From: Phytomonospora endophytica
Lineage (GTDB): Bacteria > Actinomycetota > Actinomycetes > Mycobacteriales > Micromonosporaceae
Assembly (NCBI RefSeq): GCF_014202425.1
Contig: NZ_JACHGT010000011.1
Span: 1-64,000 of the forward strand
DNA length: 64,000 nt
Direction of reading: 5' to 3'
Position numbers and translations under genes: made by a program. Under the pieces are notes generated by a model. The model was not told the origin of the DNA and made no database searches. It saw nothing but the letters and a program-made list of their open reading frames with translations. This document shows positions 8,079 to 18,483 of this stretch, in pieces. Every line of letters starts with the position of its first letter. Position 1 is the first letter of the stretch.

Positions 8079-8869
8079 ACCTCCGCCTTCGGCACCAGTC
8101 CCAGCTCGGCCGCGCGACCCAGCAGGGTCCGCACCGCCGCGTAGCCCTCGTCGCCCAGATCCTCGGTGAACGTGTTCACGTAGAGGCCGATGTGCTGCGC
8201 GACGACGTCTTCGGCCATCTCCTGCGCGTGCTCGACGACATAGTCCTTCGACGCCTCCGGATGCGCCCACGCGTATCGCACCGACGCCCGGATCGTCTCG
8301 GCCAGCGCGGCCGTGTCGAGCCCCTTGCGCGCGAGGATCGCGCCCAGCGGGATCGGCGTGCCCGTCTCGCCCTCCCACCACTCGCCGAGATCGGCCAGCG
8401 AGGTCAGCCCGTAGTCCTGGTACGTGAACCGCGCCTCGTGGATCACGAGCCCGGCGTCGAAACGCCCGTCGCGCACGCCGGGCATGATCTCGTGGAACGG
8501 CACGACCTCGATCCGCCCCGGCTTCACGCCGTCCAGCCACAGCCGGAACAGCAGGTAGGCCGTCGTCCGTTCGCCCGGGACGGCGACGACGGCGCCGTCG
8601 AGCTCGGTGCGGCCCGCGGTGAGCACCAGCGGCCCGCAGCCGCGCCCGAGCGCCCCGCCGCACGGCAGCAGCTCGTAGTCGTCGAGCAGCCACGGCAGGG
8701 CCGCGTAGGAGACCTTCACGACGTCGAACTCGCCGCGCTCGGCGGCGTGGTTGGTGACGTCGACGTCGGCGTAGGTCACGTCGACGGGCGGGCCGTCGAC
8801 GAGACCGTGCGTCCAGGCGTGGAACGTGAAGGTGTCGTTGGGACAGGGGGAGTAGGCGAGCTTAAGCAA
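8075..8869 (-). CDS. mqnD: 1,4-dihydroxy-6-naphthoate synthase MqnD
   Basis: A 264-residue MqnD of the futalosine (alternative) menaquinone pathway. It converts cyclic dehypoxanthine futalosine to 1,4-dihydroxy-6-naphthoate. The fold is a periplasmic-binding-protein-like two-lobe enzyme; the N-terminus SPCPNDTFTFHAW and the later stretch DVTYADVDVTN are typical, and a His in the second lobe (VIHEARFTYQ) matches the region of the catalytic residue. It overlaps mqnB by 8 bp, so the two are translationally coupled. This means the organism makes menaquinone without the classical MenF-D-C route, at least in part. Confidence 0.95.
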   Translation of the reverse strand: MLKLAYSPCPNDTFTFHAWTHGLVDGPPVDVTYADVDVTNHAAERGEFDVVKVSYAALPWLLDDYELLPCGGALGRGCGPLVLTAGRTELDGAVVAVPGERTTAYLLFRLWLDGVKPGRIEVVPFHEIMPGVRDGRFDAGLVIHEARFTYQDYGLTSLADLGEWWEGETGTPIPLGAILARKGLDTAALAETIRASVRYAWAHPEASKDYVVEHAQEMAEDVVAQHIGLYVNTFTEDLGDEGYAAVRTLLGRAAELGLVPKAEV

Positions 8870-9467
8870 GGCCGCCGACCGCCTTCGTCAGCGCGGCGAA
8901 GGCGTCCTGCAGGCGCCAGCCGTCCTTGTCGCGCGGGCCGACGATGTTGGAGATCGTGCGGATCTCGGCGAAGGGCACCCCGCACAGCTTCGCGGCGGTG
9001 GCCACCCCGAAGCCCTCCATGGCCTCGGCGTGGGCGTCGGGATACCGGCCCGAGAGTTCCTCGGCGGTCTCCTGGGTGCCGGTGACGGTCGCGAGGGTGA
9101 GGACGGCGCCACGGCGCCCCTCGATGTCGGCGGTGATGGAGGCGTCGGCGCTGATCGAGGAGACCCCGCCGAAGCCGAGGGAGACCACCGGCAGCCACCC
9201 GCGCGGGCTCTGCGCGCCCAGGTCGGCGGCGATGGCGCGCGTCGCGACGACCGTGTCGCCGATCTCGGCGCGCCCGGCGAAGGCGCCGGCGATGCCCGCG
9301 CTGACGACGCCCCGGTAATTGCCCTTGGAGAGGAGTAGTGCGGTCGCCGCGGCGGCCTGCGCTGGACCCAGACCGATGGTCTGGACCGAAATGTCGGCGT
9401 TGTCCTTGAGTCCCGCGCGCACCGCGTCGCGTTCGGCGTCGACCGCCGTAACGATGAGGAGAGTCAC
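8862..9467 (-). CDS. mqnB: Futalosine hydrolase MqnB
   Basis: A 201-residue nucleosidase of the PNP/UDP phosphorylase superfamily that removes hypoxanthine from futalosine, the step before MqnC and MqnD. Diagnostic parts are the start TLLIVTAVDAERDAVRAGL, the glycine-rich turn GVVSAGIAGAF, and the late MEGFGVATAAKLCGVPFAEIRTISN, where the Met-Glu pair and the Asn contact ribose and base. It lies between mqnD (8-bp overlap) and the MFS gene (4-bp overlap) in one minus-strand operon. Confidence 0.95.
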   Translation of the reverse strand: MTLLIVTAVDAERDAVRAGLKDNADISVQTIGLGPAQAAAATALLLSKGNYRGVVSAGIAGAFAGRAEIGDTVVATRAIAADLGAQSPRGWLPVVSLGFGGVSSISADASITADIEGRRGAVLTLATVTGTQETAEELSGRYPDAHAEAMEGFGVATAAKLCGVPFAEIRTISNIVGPRDKDGWRLQDAFAALTKAVGGLA

Positions 9468-10951
9468 GGGTTGTCAGGGTAGTCCTCCGCCCGAGACCGC
9501 TTGCCGGGTCGGTACAGGTGGTAACCGGCGGGGGCGTCGTTCTCGCCGCCCGTGGCGAACGGTTCGGGGATCGTGACGGTGGGTGGTTCCTCGTTGTCGT
9601 CTTCGGCGAGGTGCGGATCGGTGCCGGTCAGGCGCTCCGAGCGCAGACCGCGGGCGCTGAGGTAGGTGCGGACGGTCGCGACGAGGACGACCAGCGCCAG
9701 GACGGCCAGGCCGAGCGGCCCGTTGAACGGGATGATCCCGACGCCGCCCCCGGCGACCCACGCCAGGATCAGCAGCGTCTCGGAGTGCGCGAAGGCCGAG
9801 GCGCGCACCTCGGGGCGGACGCGTTCCTGGATGACGGCGTCGACGGCCAGTTTCGCCGCGCCCGACGCCGTCGCGGTGACCACGCACAGGACGGCGACGG
9901 TCCCGAGGTTGTAGACGGTGCCCGCGGCGACCGCGACGACCGTCGTGGCGGCCAGCGCGATCGTCTGGATGCGCAGGGGCCGCCGGATGCTGATGCGCGT
10001 GAACGCGGCGGTCGCGGCGAAGGTGCCGAGCCCGAGGGAGGCGGCGACGACGCCGAGGGCGAGTTGCTGCGGGAGCTTGACGGGGACGGGGAAGTCGCCG
10101 GCGCGGCTGCGGAAGGCGAGGTAGAGGGTGAGGAAGCCGTAGCCGAAGCGCAGCGCGCCGGAGCCGAGGAGGCTCGCCCAGACGAGTTTCCCGCTGAGCA
10201 CGCGGGTGTCGCGGCGGCCGGGGAGCCGGAAGAGGCGCGGGGGCGTCTCCGGCGGCTGGGAGTCGGTGCGGGGCGGGAGGCGCAGCGCCCACACCATGCC
10301 GACGAGGAAGACGACGGCGGCGGCGCGCAGAGTCCAGGCGGGCCCGGCAAGGGCCGTGAGAAGGCCGATGGGGAGCGCGATGGCTCCGGCGACGGTTCCG
10401 TAGAGGGACGCCCGCGCGCCCGCCTCGACGAGGCTGAGGCCTTCGGGCAGCAGGCGGGGGATGGCCGCGCTGCGAGCGACCCCGTAGGAGCGCGACAGCA
10501 GGAGGATGCCGAAGGCGGCGGGGTAGAGGCCGAGACCGTCGAGGTTGTCGGAGGCGATCCAGACGAGGAACGCGCGGCCGAGCATGGTGGCGGCGAGGGC
10601 GTAGCGGCGGCCGTGGCGGACGCGGTCGAGGACCGGGCCGACGAGCGGCGCGAGGAGCGCGAAGGGCGCCATGGTGACCAGGAGGTAGAGCGCGACCTGC
10701 CCGCGGGCCTCGTCGATGGGGACGTTGAAGAAGATCGTCCCGGCGAGACCGACGGCGACCAGGGTGTCCCCGGCGCAGGAGGCGGCGTGGAGGTCGAGCA
10801 GGCGCATCATGCCCGTCTCGCCGCCACCGCCCTTCTCCCGGGCGGAGCCGACCTGGCGGCGGGCGAAACCGCCGATGCCGCGCGCGACGGCGAGCGCGCC
10901 GCGGGCGAGTGCCCGGACGGCGCGGAAGAGCGTGACGATGAGTCGGCGCAC
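9464..10951 (-). CDS. MFS transporter
   Basis: About 495 residues, 12 predicted membrane helices between residues 45 and 430, with a polar 60-residue C-terminal tail. The loop between helices 2 and 3 carries GPVLDRVRHGRRYALA, the MFS motif-A position. GTG 10951 is preferred over the codon at 10981, which would leave only 5 bp to the divergent gene. The stop overlaps the mqnB start by 4 bp, so it heads the MFS-mqnB-mqnD operon. Whether it moves a quinone-related compound or is only a syntenic partner is unknown. Confidence 0.85.
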   Translation of the reverse strand: MRRLIVTLFRAVRALARGALAVARGIGGFARRQVGSAREKGGGGETGMMRLLDLHAASCAGDTLVAVGLAGTIFFNVPIDEARGQVALYLLVTMAPFALLAPLVGPVLDRVRHGRRYALAATMLGRAFLVWIASDNLDGLGLYPAAFGILLLSRSYGVARSAAIPRLLPEGLSLVEAGARASLYGTVAGAIALPIGLLTALAGPAWTLRAAAVVFLVGMVWALRLPPRTDSQPPETPPRLFRLPGRRDTRVLSGKLVWASLLGSGALRFGYGFLTLYLAFRSRAGDFPVPVKLPQQLALGVVAASLGLGTFAATAAFTRISIRRPLRIQTIALAATTVVAVAAGTVYNLGTVAVLCVVTATASGAAKLAVDAVIQERVRPEVRASAFAHSETLLILAWVAGGGVGIIPFNGPLGLAVLALVVLVATVRTYLSARGLRSERLTGTDPHLAEDDNEEPPTVTIPEPFATGGENDAPAGYHLYRPGKRSRAEDYPDNP

Positions 10952-10986
10952 AGCCCTATCATCCCCGTTCCCGGCGACCACGAACC

Positions 10987-11769
10987 GTGAGCAACAATAG
11001 GCTGGTGACCACCAGCATCGCGACTCGCCGCGCCCGGCTCGACCGCACCTGTGCCGACGCCGTCGACGTCGCCCGTGAGGCGCTCGACGAGACCGGCGCC
11101 GAGGGCGTCGGCGATTACGTCGAGGCGGTGAACGAGGGCGACCGGCTCGTCACGCATCTCTTCGAGTGCGAGTTGCCCGGGTACAAGGGCTGGCACTGGG
11201 CGGTCGTGGTCACGCGTGCTCCGCGGGCCCGCAAGGTGACGGTGTGCGAGACGGCGCTGTTGCCGGGGCACGACGCGATCAGCGCGCCGGTGTGGGTGCC
11301 GTGGTCGGAGCGGCTGGCGCCGGGTGACGTGGGTGCCGGGGATCTGCTTCCGACGGCTCCCGACGACGACCGGTTGATGCCGGCTTACACGTTCTCCGAC
11401 GATGACGGTGTCGAGGACCTGGCCTTCGAGCTGGGGGTCGGGCGTACGCGGGTGATGAACCGCGAGGGCCGGATGGAGACCGCTCAGCGTTGGTACGAGG
11501 GCGATTCGGGACCGGAGGCGGAGATCTCGACGAGCGCTCCGGCCGACGCCCGCTGCGGGACGTGCGGTTTCTTCCTGCCGCTGGCGGGTTCGCTGCGGCA
11601 GGCCTTCGGGGTGTGCGGGAACCTGTACGCCGCCGATGACGCGCGTGCCGTGTCGGCCGACCACGGTTGTGGCGCCCACTCGGAGGTGCTCGTCGCGGCC
11701 GAGGGGCCCGTCGATCACCTGGAGACGGTGTACGACGACAACGCCGTGGAGTCCCTCGAAGGGGAGTAG
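10987..11769 (+). CDS. DUF3027 family protein
   Basis: A 260-residue protein with the conserved actinobacterial DUF3027 core: AVNEGDRLVTHLFECELPGY, KGWHWAVVVTRAPRARKVTV, then PVWVPWSERLAPGDVGAGD. A C-terminal segment has Cys pairs (CGTCGFFLPL, and CGNL 16 residues on) and DHGCGAHSE, consistent with a metal site. The function is not known. GTG 11005 is an alternative start. It is divergent from the MFS-mqn operon, and the two promoters must share about 35 bp. Confidence 0.85.
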   Translation: MSNNRLVTTSIATRRARLDRTCADAVDVAREALDETGAEGVGDYVEAVNEGDRLVTHLFECELPGYKGWHWAVVVTRAPRARKVTVCETALLPGHDAISAPVWVPWSERLAPGDVGAGDLLPTAPDDDRLMPAYTFSDDDGVEDLAFELGVGRTRVMNREGRMETAQRWYEGDSGPEAEISTSAPADARCGTCGFFLPLAGSLRQAFGVCGNLYAADDARAVSADHGCGAHSEVLVAAEGPVDHLETVYDDNAVESLEGE

Positions 11770-11774
11770 CCCTT

Positions 11775-12131
11775 TTACCCGGTGGTGAGGTCGGGCGCGT
11801 CCAGGACCCACAGCCAGGCGCCGTCGGGCTGCCGCCGGGCCACTTCGGCCGACACCGTGCCGCCTTCGAGGCGTGTGGACGTCAGGGCGAGGTTTCCTTT
11901 GCGCACGGCTTTGCGGGTGCGTCCGCGCACGAGTGCGGGTTCGCTCGCCAGGAAGCCGGCGTAGTACGCCCGGATCGCCGCACGCCCGCCGGCGAGTTCG
12001 CCGCCGGGGAGTTCGAGGACCGCGGCGGCCTCGTAGAGCGAGGCGAGGCCGTCGGCGTCGCGCGCGGTGGCGTGCTCGAACCACAGGCGGGCGAGATCCT
12101 CGGGGGTGCGGGCCTTCTCTGGTGCGGTCAT
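11775..12131 (-). CDS. SnoaL-like/DUF4440 small protein
   Basis: A 118-residue cone-shaped alpha+beta barrel of the NTF2/SnoaL type, opening with ARLWFEHATARDADGLASLY and GGRAAIRAYYAGFL, the standard helices before the curved sheet. No catalytic Asp-His pair is evident, so it may be a binding protein or an enzyme with an unknown substrate. ATG 12131 gives the natural family length. It converges on DUF3027 with 5 bp between stops. Confidence 0.8.
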   Translation of the reverse strand: MTAPEKARTPEDLARLWFEHATARDADGLASLYEAAAVLELPGGELAGGRAAIRAYYAGFLASEPALVRGRTRKAVRKGNLALTSTRLEGGTVSAEVARRQPDGAWLWVLDAPDLTTG

Positions 12132-12184
12132 GGGCCGATCATCGCATTCCGCGCCCGTCCACTGTGATGCGCCGGACAGGGCGC

Positions 12185-12253
12185 CAACGCGTGTTGACAT
12201 AGCCGGGCCGCAGTGCTTCACTTAAGTCAACAAGCGTTGGCCAACACTAGTTG
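12185..12253 (+). promoter_or_regulatory. Promoter with three CAAC-N4-GTTG operators
   Basis: Three copies of CAAC-N4-GTTG lie at 12185-12196, 12228-12239 and 12242-12253; the last two are 14 bp centre to centre. A consensus -35 (TTGACA, 12194-12199) overlaps the first copy. The -10 is weak (a TTCACT-like sequence near 12217). The repeats sit directly in front of the FAD monooxygenase at 12277 and are typical of a TetR- or MarR-type repressor site. No regulator gene is adjacent. Confidence 0.65.
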
Positions 12254-12276
12254 ACCAAGATCCAAGGGAGTCCGCC

Positions 12277-13707
<1,431 letters not shown>

Positions 13708-13716
13708 CCCGACACC

Positions 13717-13744
13717 GGACGCGACCGCCCCGGCGGTCGCGTCC
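13717..13744. terminator. Bidirectional intrinsic terminator
   Basis: A perfect inverted repeat (GGACGCGACCGCC, 13717-13729; its complement 13732-13744) followed by TCGTTTGT on the plus side. It lies between the convergent monooxygenase and beta-propeller genes and can serve both. Confidence 0.8.
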
Positions 13745-13751
13745 TCGTTTG

Positions 13752-14807
13752 TCAGGCGAAGGGATCCCAGGCCTGGACGACGCCTTCACCGCCGGACACG
13801 ACCACCAGGGCGCGGCCGTCGACGTCGGTGGTCGCGAGCATGTCGCCGTGGCAGGGGATCGGCGCGGCGGCCTCGGAACCGTCGGCGGGGTCCCAGATCC
13901 GGGCGACGTCGTCGTCGCCGATGCCGGCGATCAGGGACCGCCCGTCGTGCTCCAGTACGGCGAGCGCGCGGGCGGGCGGCCCGGCGATCGGCGGCAGGGC
14001 CTCACCGGTGTCGAGGTCGCGCAGGTGTATCCCGTCGAAGTCGCCGCCCGCCGCGATGACCGCCCGTCCGGCGACGGTCGTGACGAGGGTGACGCGTACC
14101 TGTCCGGGCAGGGCCCAGGGCTCCCCGAGCTGACCGGTCGCGCGTACGTCCCAGACCCGCACGCCGGAGTCGTGGCTCCCGGTCGCACCGATCACCCGGC
14201 CGTCTACAAGGGACAGTGAGGCGCCGGAGACGCCGTCCTCGTGGCCTTCGAAGGGTTCGCCCATCATCGCGCCCTTGTCGAGATCCCAGGCGATGACGAG
14301 GCGGCAGCCGTCCCCGCCGCCGGACAGGCCGACCAGCCCGCCGGGCGTCGACAGCAGCGCCACCGACCACAGATCCCAGTCGTGCGCGGCGAAAGGCCCG
14401 CGCACGAGCTCGCCGGTCAGCGCGTCGTAGAGCCGGACCGCGCCCCCGGCGGGCATCTCCAGATCCTCGTCGGAGGAGTCGAAGCACTCGGCTCCGTCGT
14501 CGTGGACGTGTTCGTCGGGATCGTCGTGCTTCGAACCGGCCAGCATCAGCGCGCGCCCGTCATGCCAGGCGAAGGCCAGCACGGTGGCGAGGTCCTCCTC
14601 ACCGAGGTAGTCGGCGAGATGCGCGTCGAAACCCTCGTGCCGCAACAGGGTCACGCGCAGTTCGGAGTTCTGCGGATCCCAGGCCCACACCGGCCCGTCG
14701 TGGAACTTGCCGAGGACCAGGGGTCCGGCCGGCGTCGCGAAGGCGCCGACGGTGTCATATGCGCGCTCGGGAAGCGAGATCTGCGACAGCAGTCGTGGAT
14801 CGGACAT
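13752..14807 (-). CDS. WD40-type beta-propeller protein
   Basis: A 351-residue protein of repeated blades, each ending in a Trp-Asp-like strand: VWAWDPQNSEL, AVRLYDALTG, VIAWDLDKG, GVRVWDVRATG, IHLRDLDTG, ARIWDPADG and VQAWDPFA. Seven such ends suggest a seven-blade propeller. The later blades share DGR(A/V)LI-like inner strands. An acidic insertion (about residues 105-130, rich in Asp/Glu/His) interrupts the first blades. No signal peptide is seen, so it is cytoplasmic, probably a binding scaffold. The partner is unknown. Confidence 0.8.
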   Translation of the reverse strand: MSDPRLLSQISLPERAYDTVGAFATPAGPLVLGKFHDGPVWAWDPQNSELRVTLLRHEGFDAHLADYLGEEDLATVLAFAWHDGRALMLAGSKHDDPDEHVHDDGAECFDSSDEDLEMPAGGAVRLYDALTGELVRGPFAAHDWDLWSVALLSTPGGLVGLSGGGDGCRLVIAWDLDKGAMMGEPFEGHEDGVSGASLSLVDGRVIGATGSHDSGVRVWDVRATGQLGEPWALPGQVRVTLVTTVAGRAVIAAGGDFDGIHLRDLDTGEALPPIAGPPARALAVLEHDGRSLIAGIGDDDVARIWDPADGSEAAAPIPCHGDMLATTDVDGRALVVVSGGEGVVQAWDPFA

Positions 14808-14842
14808 GCCGCAGGCTAGCCCGATCTTGCCCCAAAGGGGAA

Positions 14843-14872
14843 GGCCCCGCCCGGTTTCCACCGGACGGGGCC
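14843..14872 (-). terminator. Intrinsic terminator of the nuclease gene
   Basis: A 12-bp stem with one mismatch (GGCCCCGCCCGG at 14843-14854 pairing with 14861-14872) and a 6-nt loop, 18 bp downstream of the stop of the minus-strand nuclease gene. The T-tract is weak, as is common in high-GC genomes. Confidence 0.7.
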
Positions 14873-14890
14873 TTTGATCCCTTGTGTCGT

Positions 14891-17734
14891 TTACAGTCCC
14901 GCACACTGCCCGGAGGCGCGCCCGATGACCCGGTTGGCCGTGCCGTCGTTGCCCGGCGCGGGGTCGTTGCCGGTGCAGGACAGCAGCCCGGTGATCCGGT
15001 TGCCGCCGATGGTCACGCCACCGGTGTTGGCCGACAGCGAGATCGCGCCGGTGATCGTGTTGGCGGCGCAGTCGCCGCCGTCGCCGATCACGACCGGCCC
15101 GGTGGCGCCGCGCACCGACAGCGCGCCGAGCACCGTCGAGCCGCAGAGCCGCGTGTACGCCGCCCCGTTGACCTGCACGGCCCCGATCAGCGTCGAGTCC
15201 GACACCAGCAGGCTCGCGCCCGGCGCGACCGTGACCGCACCGATCTGGCGGGCGCCGTCGAGGCACACCGTCCCGGTCGTGACCTTCAGGACGCCGATGT
15301 GGTCGCCCGTCACCGTGCTGGTGCACTTCGGCAGCGTCGAGGGCCGCAGTTTCACAAGCTGCGGGTCGTGGTCGCTGGCCTGGACGGAGAACTCGGCGTT
15401 GATGTGCACCACGTCGTACTCCACATCGGACAGCGCCGGCGAGACCAGGATGTGGTCGAGCGTCTGCGAGAGCCCGTTGAAGACGTAGGAGTAGCGCTCG
15501 GTCTCGGGCAGCGTGTTGATCATGTCGATCAGGACGCCGCCGTCGGTCAGCGCGGCCAGGGCCGGGCTGTACTGGTAGTCGTTGATGTCGCCGGCCACGA
15601 CGATGTTGGCGTCCTCGTCGACGTCCAGGACGGACTTGACGAAGGCGTTGACGAGCGTGGCCTGCTTGGTCCGCTGGACCTCCGAGGTGCGGTTCGGCGG
15701 CTGGAAGCGGCCGTCGGCGTTCTGGTCGCCGCCCTTGGAGTTGAAGTGGTTGGCGACGACGATGACCTTCTCGCCGCCGAACAGGAACTCACCGGCGAGG
15801 GGCTTGCGGCTGCTGGTCCACGCCTCGTCGGCGGGCGCGATGCGGCCCGGCGACACGCTCAGGGCGGCGGTTCCGTCGCCGTCGGCGCCGACCGTGACCG
15901 GCGTCGTGGCGTCGCCGCCGGGACGGTCCACGAAGGACACCCGCGCGGGGTCGAAGAAGAAGCCGACCCGGATGTTGCCGCCGGGCTGGCCGCCGTCCTG
16001 GCCGTCCTCCGGGCTGATCTGGCGCCAGTCGTAGGCCGGGCCGCCCGCCGCGGTGATCGCCGCGGCGAACTTCGCGAGGGTCTGGTCGGCGCCGACGGTG
16101 CCGTCGTTGGTGGTCCCGTTGTCGTCCTGGATCTCTTCCAGGACGAGGATGTCGGGCGAGGCGAGGTTGTGCACGACGCCCTCGGCGAGGGTGGCGAACT
16201 TGTCGGCCGGGTCCTTCGGGTCGAGGTTCTCGACGTTGTAGGTCGCCACCGACAGCTGGTCCTCGGCCTGCGGCGTGGTGACCTCACGGGTGTTCGTGCT
16301 GGGCGTGACGCCGCCGACCGTCGTGGCCGCGATGCCGTATCCGCCGAACAGCGAGTAGTCGACCGGGCCGCTCGTCGCACCGGTCAGTACGGCGCCGACG
16401 TCGGCCTGGGGCGCGTCACCGGAGACCGGGACGACGACGATGCGCCCGGTGGGGGTCTTGTCGTAGCCGGTGTTGACGGTGCCGCCGCGCGTGGAGGCGT
16501 ACTCGCCGGGCTTGGCGGTGATGTAGATCTCGCCGAAGTCGTTGCCGGCGCCGACGACGCGGGCGTCGTCGACCTGGACGCTCATGCCCTCGCGGCTCTC
16601 CCAGAAGTCCAGAGTGGACCGGGCCGGGTCGACCGTGACGAGGTCCTCGACGTTGCCGCTGGCCGAGACCGGCGCGTAGACGCCCGGGATCGTGTCGGGC
16701 GTGATGAGTTCCGGTGCGGGCACGGCGTTCCCGGTCGAGCAGACCGCGACCGTCGGGTTGGTGATCTCGGTCGTCGACAGCGTCGACACGTTCGGGAAGG
16801 TCTCACCGGAGGGCACCGGGTAGAAGTCCTGGACCTTGCCCGAGACCATCACCGCGTCGCCGACGGCGACGTTGAGCGCCCCGCCGGAACCGACGAAGAC
16901 GAACACGGCCTCACTGGTGGCGCCGTCGGCGTCGGGCTGCGCGTCCTGGATCCAGAACCCGCGTCCGCTCGCACCGCGCACGGCCGTGACGACGCCCGGG
17001 ACGTCGGTGACGTTCTGGTCGTCGAAGGGCGAGATCCAGGTGTCGCCCTGGATGTCGTGGATCCGCGCCGGGCCGGGCTCGGCCGGGCAGGTCGGGTCCG
17101 GGTCGCCGGAACCGTTGGCGGCCTTGGGGGTCGGGACGGCACCGGTGAAGTCGGTGGCGTTGACGTCGGTGTCGGCCGCGGCGGTGCGCTGCACCGACTG
17201 GGTCGCCGAGGCGCCCCCGACCGGGCTGCCCTCACGGATCAGGGCCGTGCCGTAACCGACGAGGTCCTTGATGGACGCGACGGTGCCGCAGTTGGCGTCG
17301 GTGCACGTGAGCGCCGCGGTGCCGTTGACCAGCGCGACGGTGCCGTCGGAGCCGCCCATCGGGATCGTGCCGGTCACGTCGGGCGCCGGAAGCGGTTGCG
17401 TGCCACCGGTTCCCTTCGCCTCGGCGATCAGGTAGAAGGCGCCGGGCGCGAGCGTGCCGGTCAGCGGTGTGACCTGCCATGTGCCCGTGCCGCTGCGCGA
17501 GTGGTACTGGACCGACCAGCCCGACAGGCTGATCGGCGCCGAGCCGCGGTTGGTCAGCTCGATGAAGTCCTGGGTCAAGGTGGCGCCGGAGTTGCCGCCA
17601 CCTCCGTACACCTCGTTGAGGACGAGGTCGGCCGACGGCGCGCTCCACGCGGGAGCGGCGGCCAGCGGCGCGATGGCGGCGGCGAGTACGAGGGCGGCGA
17701 AGCCGCTCACCGCACGGGTTCTGGGTAGGGGCAC
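14891..17734 (-). CDS. Secreted multidomain nuclease (ExeM/NucH type)
   Basis: A 947-residue exported protein. A Sec signal peptide occupies residues 1-31 (cleavage near APAWSA). Then follow a lamin-tail domain (about 35-150; VLNEVYGGGGNSGATLTQDFIEL), an OB-like region (about 220-330; GDTWISPFDDQNVTDVPG), and a large endonuclease/exonuclease/phosphatase domain (about 480-800; ATYNVENLDP, ILVLEEIQDDNG, VVANHFNSKGGD, VVAGDINDYQ, QASDHDPQL) with the expected Asn, Glu, His and Asp catalytic residues. The C-terminal 140 residues are a Gly/Val/Thr-rich repetitive beta segment. It probably degrades extracellular DNA for phosphate or nutrient uptake. Monocistronic, with its own terminator. Confidence 0.92.
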   Translation of the reverse strand: MPLPRTRAVSGFAALVLAAAIAPLAAAPAWSAPSADLVLNEVYGGGGNSGATLTQDFIELTNRGSAPISLSGWSVQYHSRSGTGTWQVTPLTGTLAPGAFYLIAEAKGTGGTQPLPAPDVTGTIPMGGSDGTVALVNGTAALTCTDANCGTVASIKDLVGYGTALIREGSPVGGASATQSVQRTAAADTDVNATDFTGAVPTPKAANGSGDPDPTCPAEPGPARIHDIQGDTWISPFDDQNVTDVPGVVTAVRGASGRGFWIQDAQPDADGATSEAVFVFVGSGGALNVAVGDAVMVSGKVQDFYPVPSGETFPNVSTLSTTEITNPTVAVCSTGNAVPAPELITPDTIPGVYAPVSASGNVEDLVTVDPARSTLDFWESREGMSVQVDDARVVGAGNDFGEIYITAKPGEYASTRGGTVNTGYDKTPTGRIVVVPVSGDAPQADVGAVLTGATSGPVDYSLFGGYGIAATTVGGVTPSTNTREVTTPQAEDQLSVATYNVENLDPKDPADKFATLAEGVVHNLASPDILVLEEIQDDNGTTNDGTVGADQTLAKFAAAITAAGGPAYDWRQISPEDGQDGGQPGGNIRVGFFFDPARVSFVDRPGGDATTPVTVGADGDGTAALSVSPGRIAPADEAWTSSRKPLAGEFLFGGEKVIVVANHFNSKGGDQNADGRFQPPNRTSEVQRTKQATLVNAFVKSVLDVDEDANIVVAGDINDYQYSPALAALTDGGVLIDMINTLPETERYSYVFNGLSQTLDHILVSPALSDVEYDVVHINAEFSVQASDHDPQLVKLRPSTLPKCTSTVTGDHIGVLKVTTGTVCLDGARQIGAVTVAPGASLLVSDSTLIGAVQVNGAAYTRLCGSTVLGALSVRGATGPVVIGDGGDCAANTITGAISLSANTGGVTIGGNRITGLLSCTGNDPAPGNDGTANRVIGRASGQCAGL

Positions 17735-17925
17735 GTAATGCTCCTGAGGGGATGCGAATGGGCTTTACGAGGGGTGATTGTGCCTCGCGAAAGTTATCAG
17801 GCCCGCGTGCGCGAGGGCAGGCGAGCGGGAAACTTTCGGTGGCCGTTGAACCAACGCCGCGCGATGGCCGCCGCGGACGCGCCGGTAACCGCACGGTCGG
17901 TGACGGTTGGCCGCTTTCGCGGGCC

Positions 17926-18474
17926 CTACTGGCAGGTCACGCAGTCGTCGCCGCTCTCGTCGGCGCCCACCGCGATCGCCACGGCCAGCCGCTCGTCCAT
18001 GACCGGGTCCCGGTCGTCCTGCGGGAACAGCCGCAGCGGTCCCGTTCCACCGTCGGCGCCGAGGGCGTCGTCGGGGTTGGCGAGCATGCAGTGTTCGAGG
18101 GACAGGCAGCCGCAGCCGATGCATCCGGCGAGGGTGTTGCGCATGTGGTTCATCTCGGCGATGCGCGCGTCGAGGACCGTGCGCCAGGCGTGGGCGAGGC
18201 GCACCCAGTCGCCCTGCGTGGGGGTGCGGCCGTCGGGCAGGAGCGCGAGTCCCTCGCGGATCGTCGACAGCGGGATGCCCAGGCGCTGCGAGGCGCGGAT
18301 GAAGGCGACACGGCGGAGGATGTCGCGGCGATAGCGGCGCTGGTTCCCGCTCGTACGGCGGGACTCGATGAGACCCTTGCGCTCATAGAAGTGCAGCGCG
18401 GACACGGCGAGGCCGGAACGTTCGGCGACCTGTCCCACGGTCAGTTCGGTGCACGAGGGCGAAATCTGCGACAC
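17926..18474 (-). CDS. soxR: Redox-sensitive MerR-family activator SoxR
   Basis: A 182-residue MerR regulator: winged helix-turn-helix at about 11-75, dimerisation helix at about 85-115, and the SoxR-specific 2Fe-2S motif C118-IG-C121-G-C123-LSLEH-C129. Oxidation of the cluster by redox-cycling compounds or antibiotics activates target promoters. In actinomycetes SoxR usually controls a few oxidoreductases and exporters rather than soxS; no soxS is nearby. The 191 bp downstream (17735-17925) hold no gene that I can see. Targets cannot be assigned from this window. Confidence 0.95.
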   Translation of the reverse strand: MSQISPSCTELTVGQVAERSGLAVSALHFYERKGLIESRRTSGNQRRYRRDILRRVAFIRASQRLGIPLSTIREGLALLPDGRTPTQGDWVRLAHAWRTVLDARIAEMNHMRNTLAGCIGCGCLSLEHCMLANPDDALGADGGTGPLRLFPQDDRDPVMDERLAVAIAVGADESGDDCVTCQ

Positions 18475-18483
18475 CGCTGAACC

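Noticed and set aside
14759-17728. Very long plus-strand frame opposite the secreted nuclease
   Set aside because: Arg/Val/Gly-rich sequence without domains; the minus-strand nuclease has signal peptide and catalytic motifs in order.
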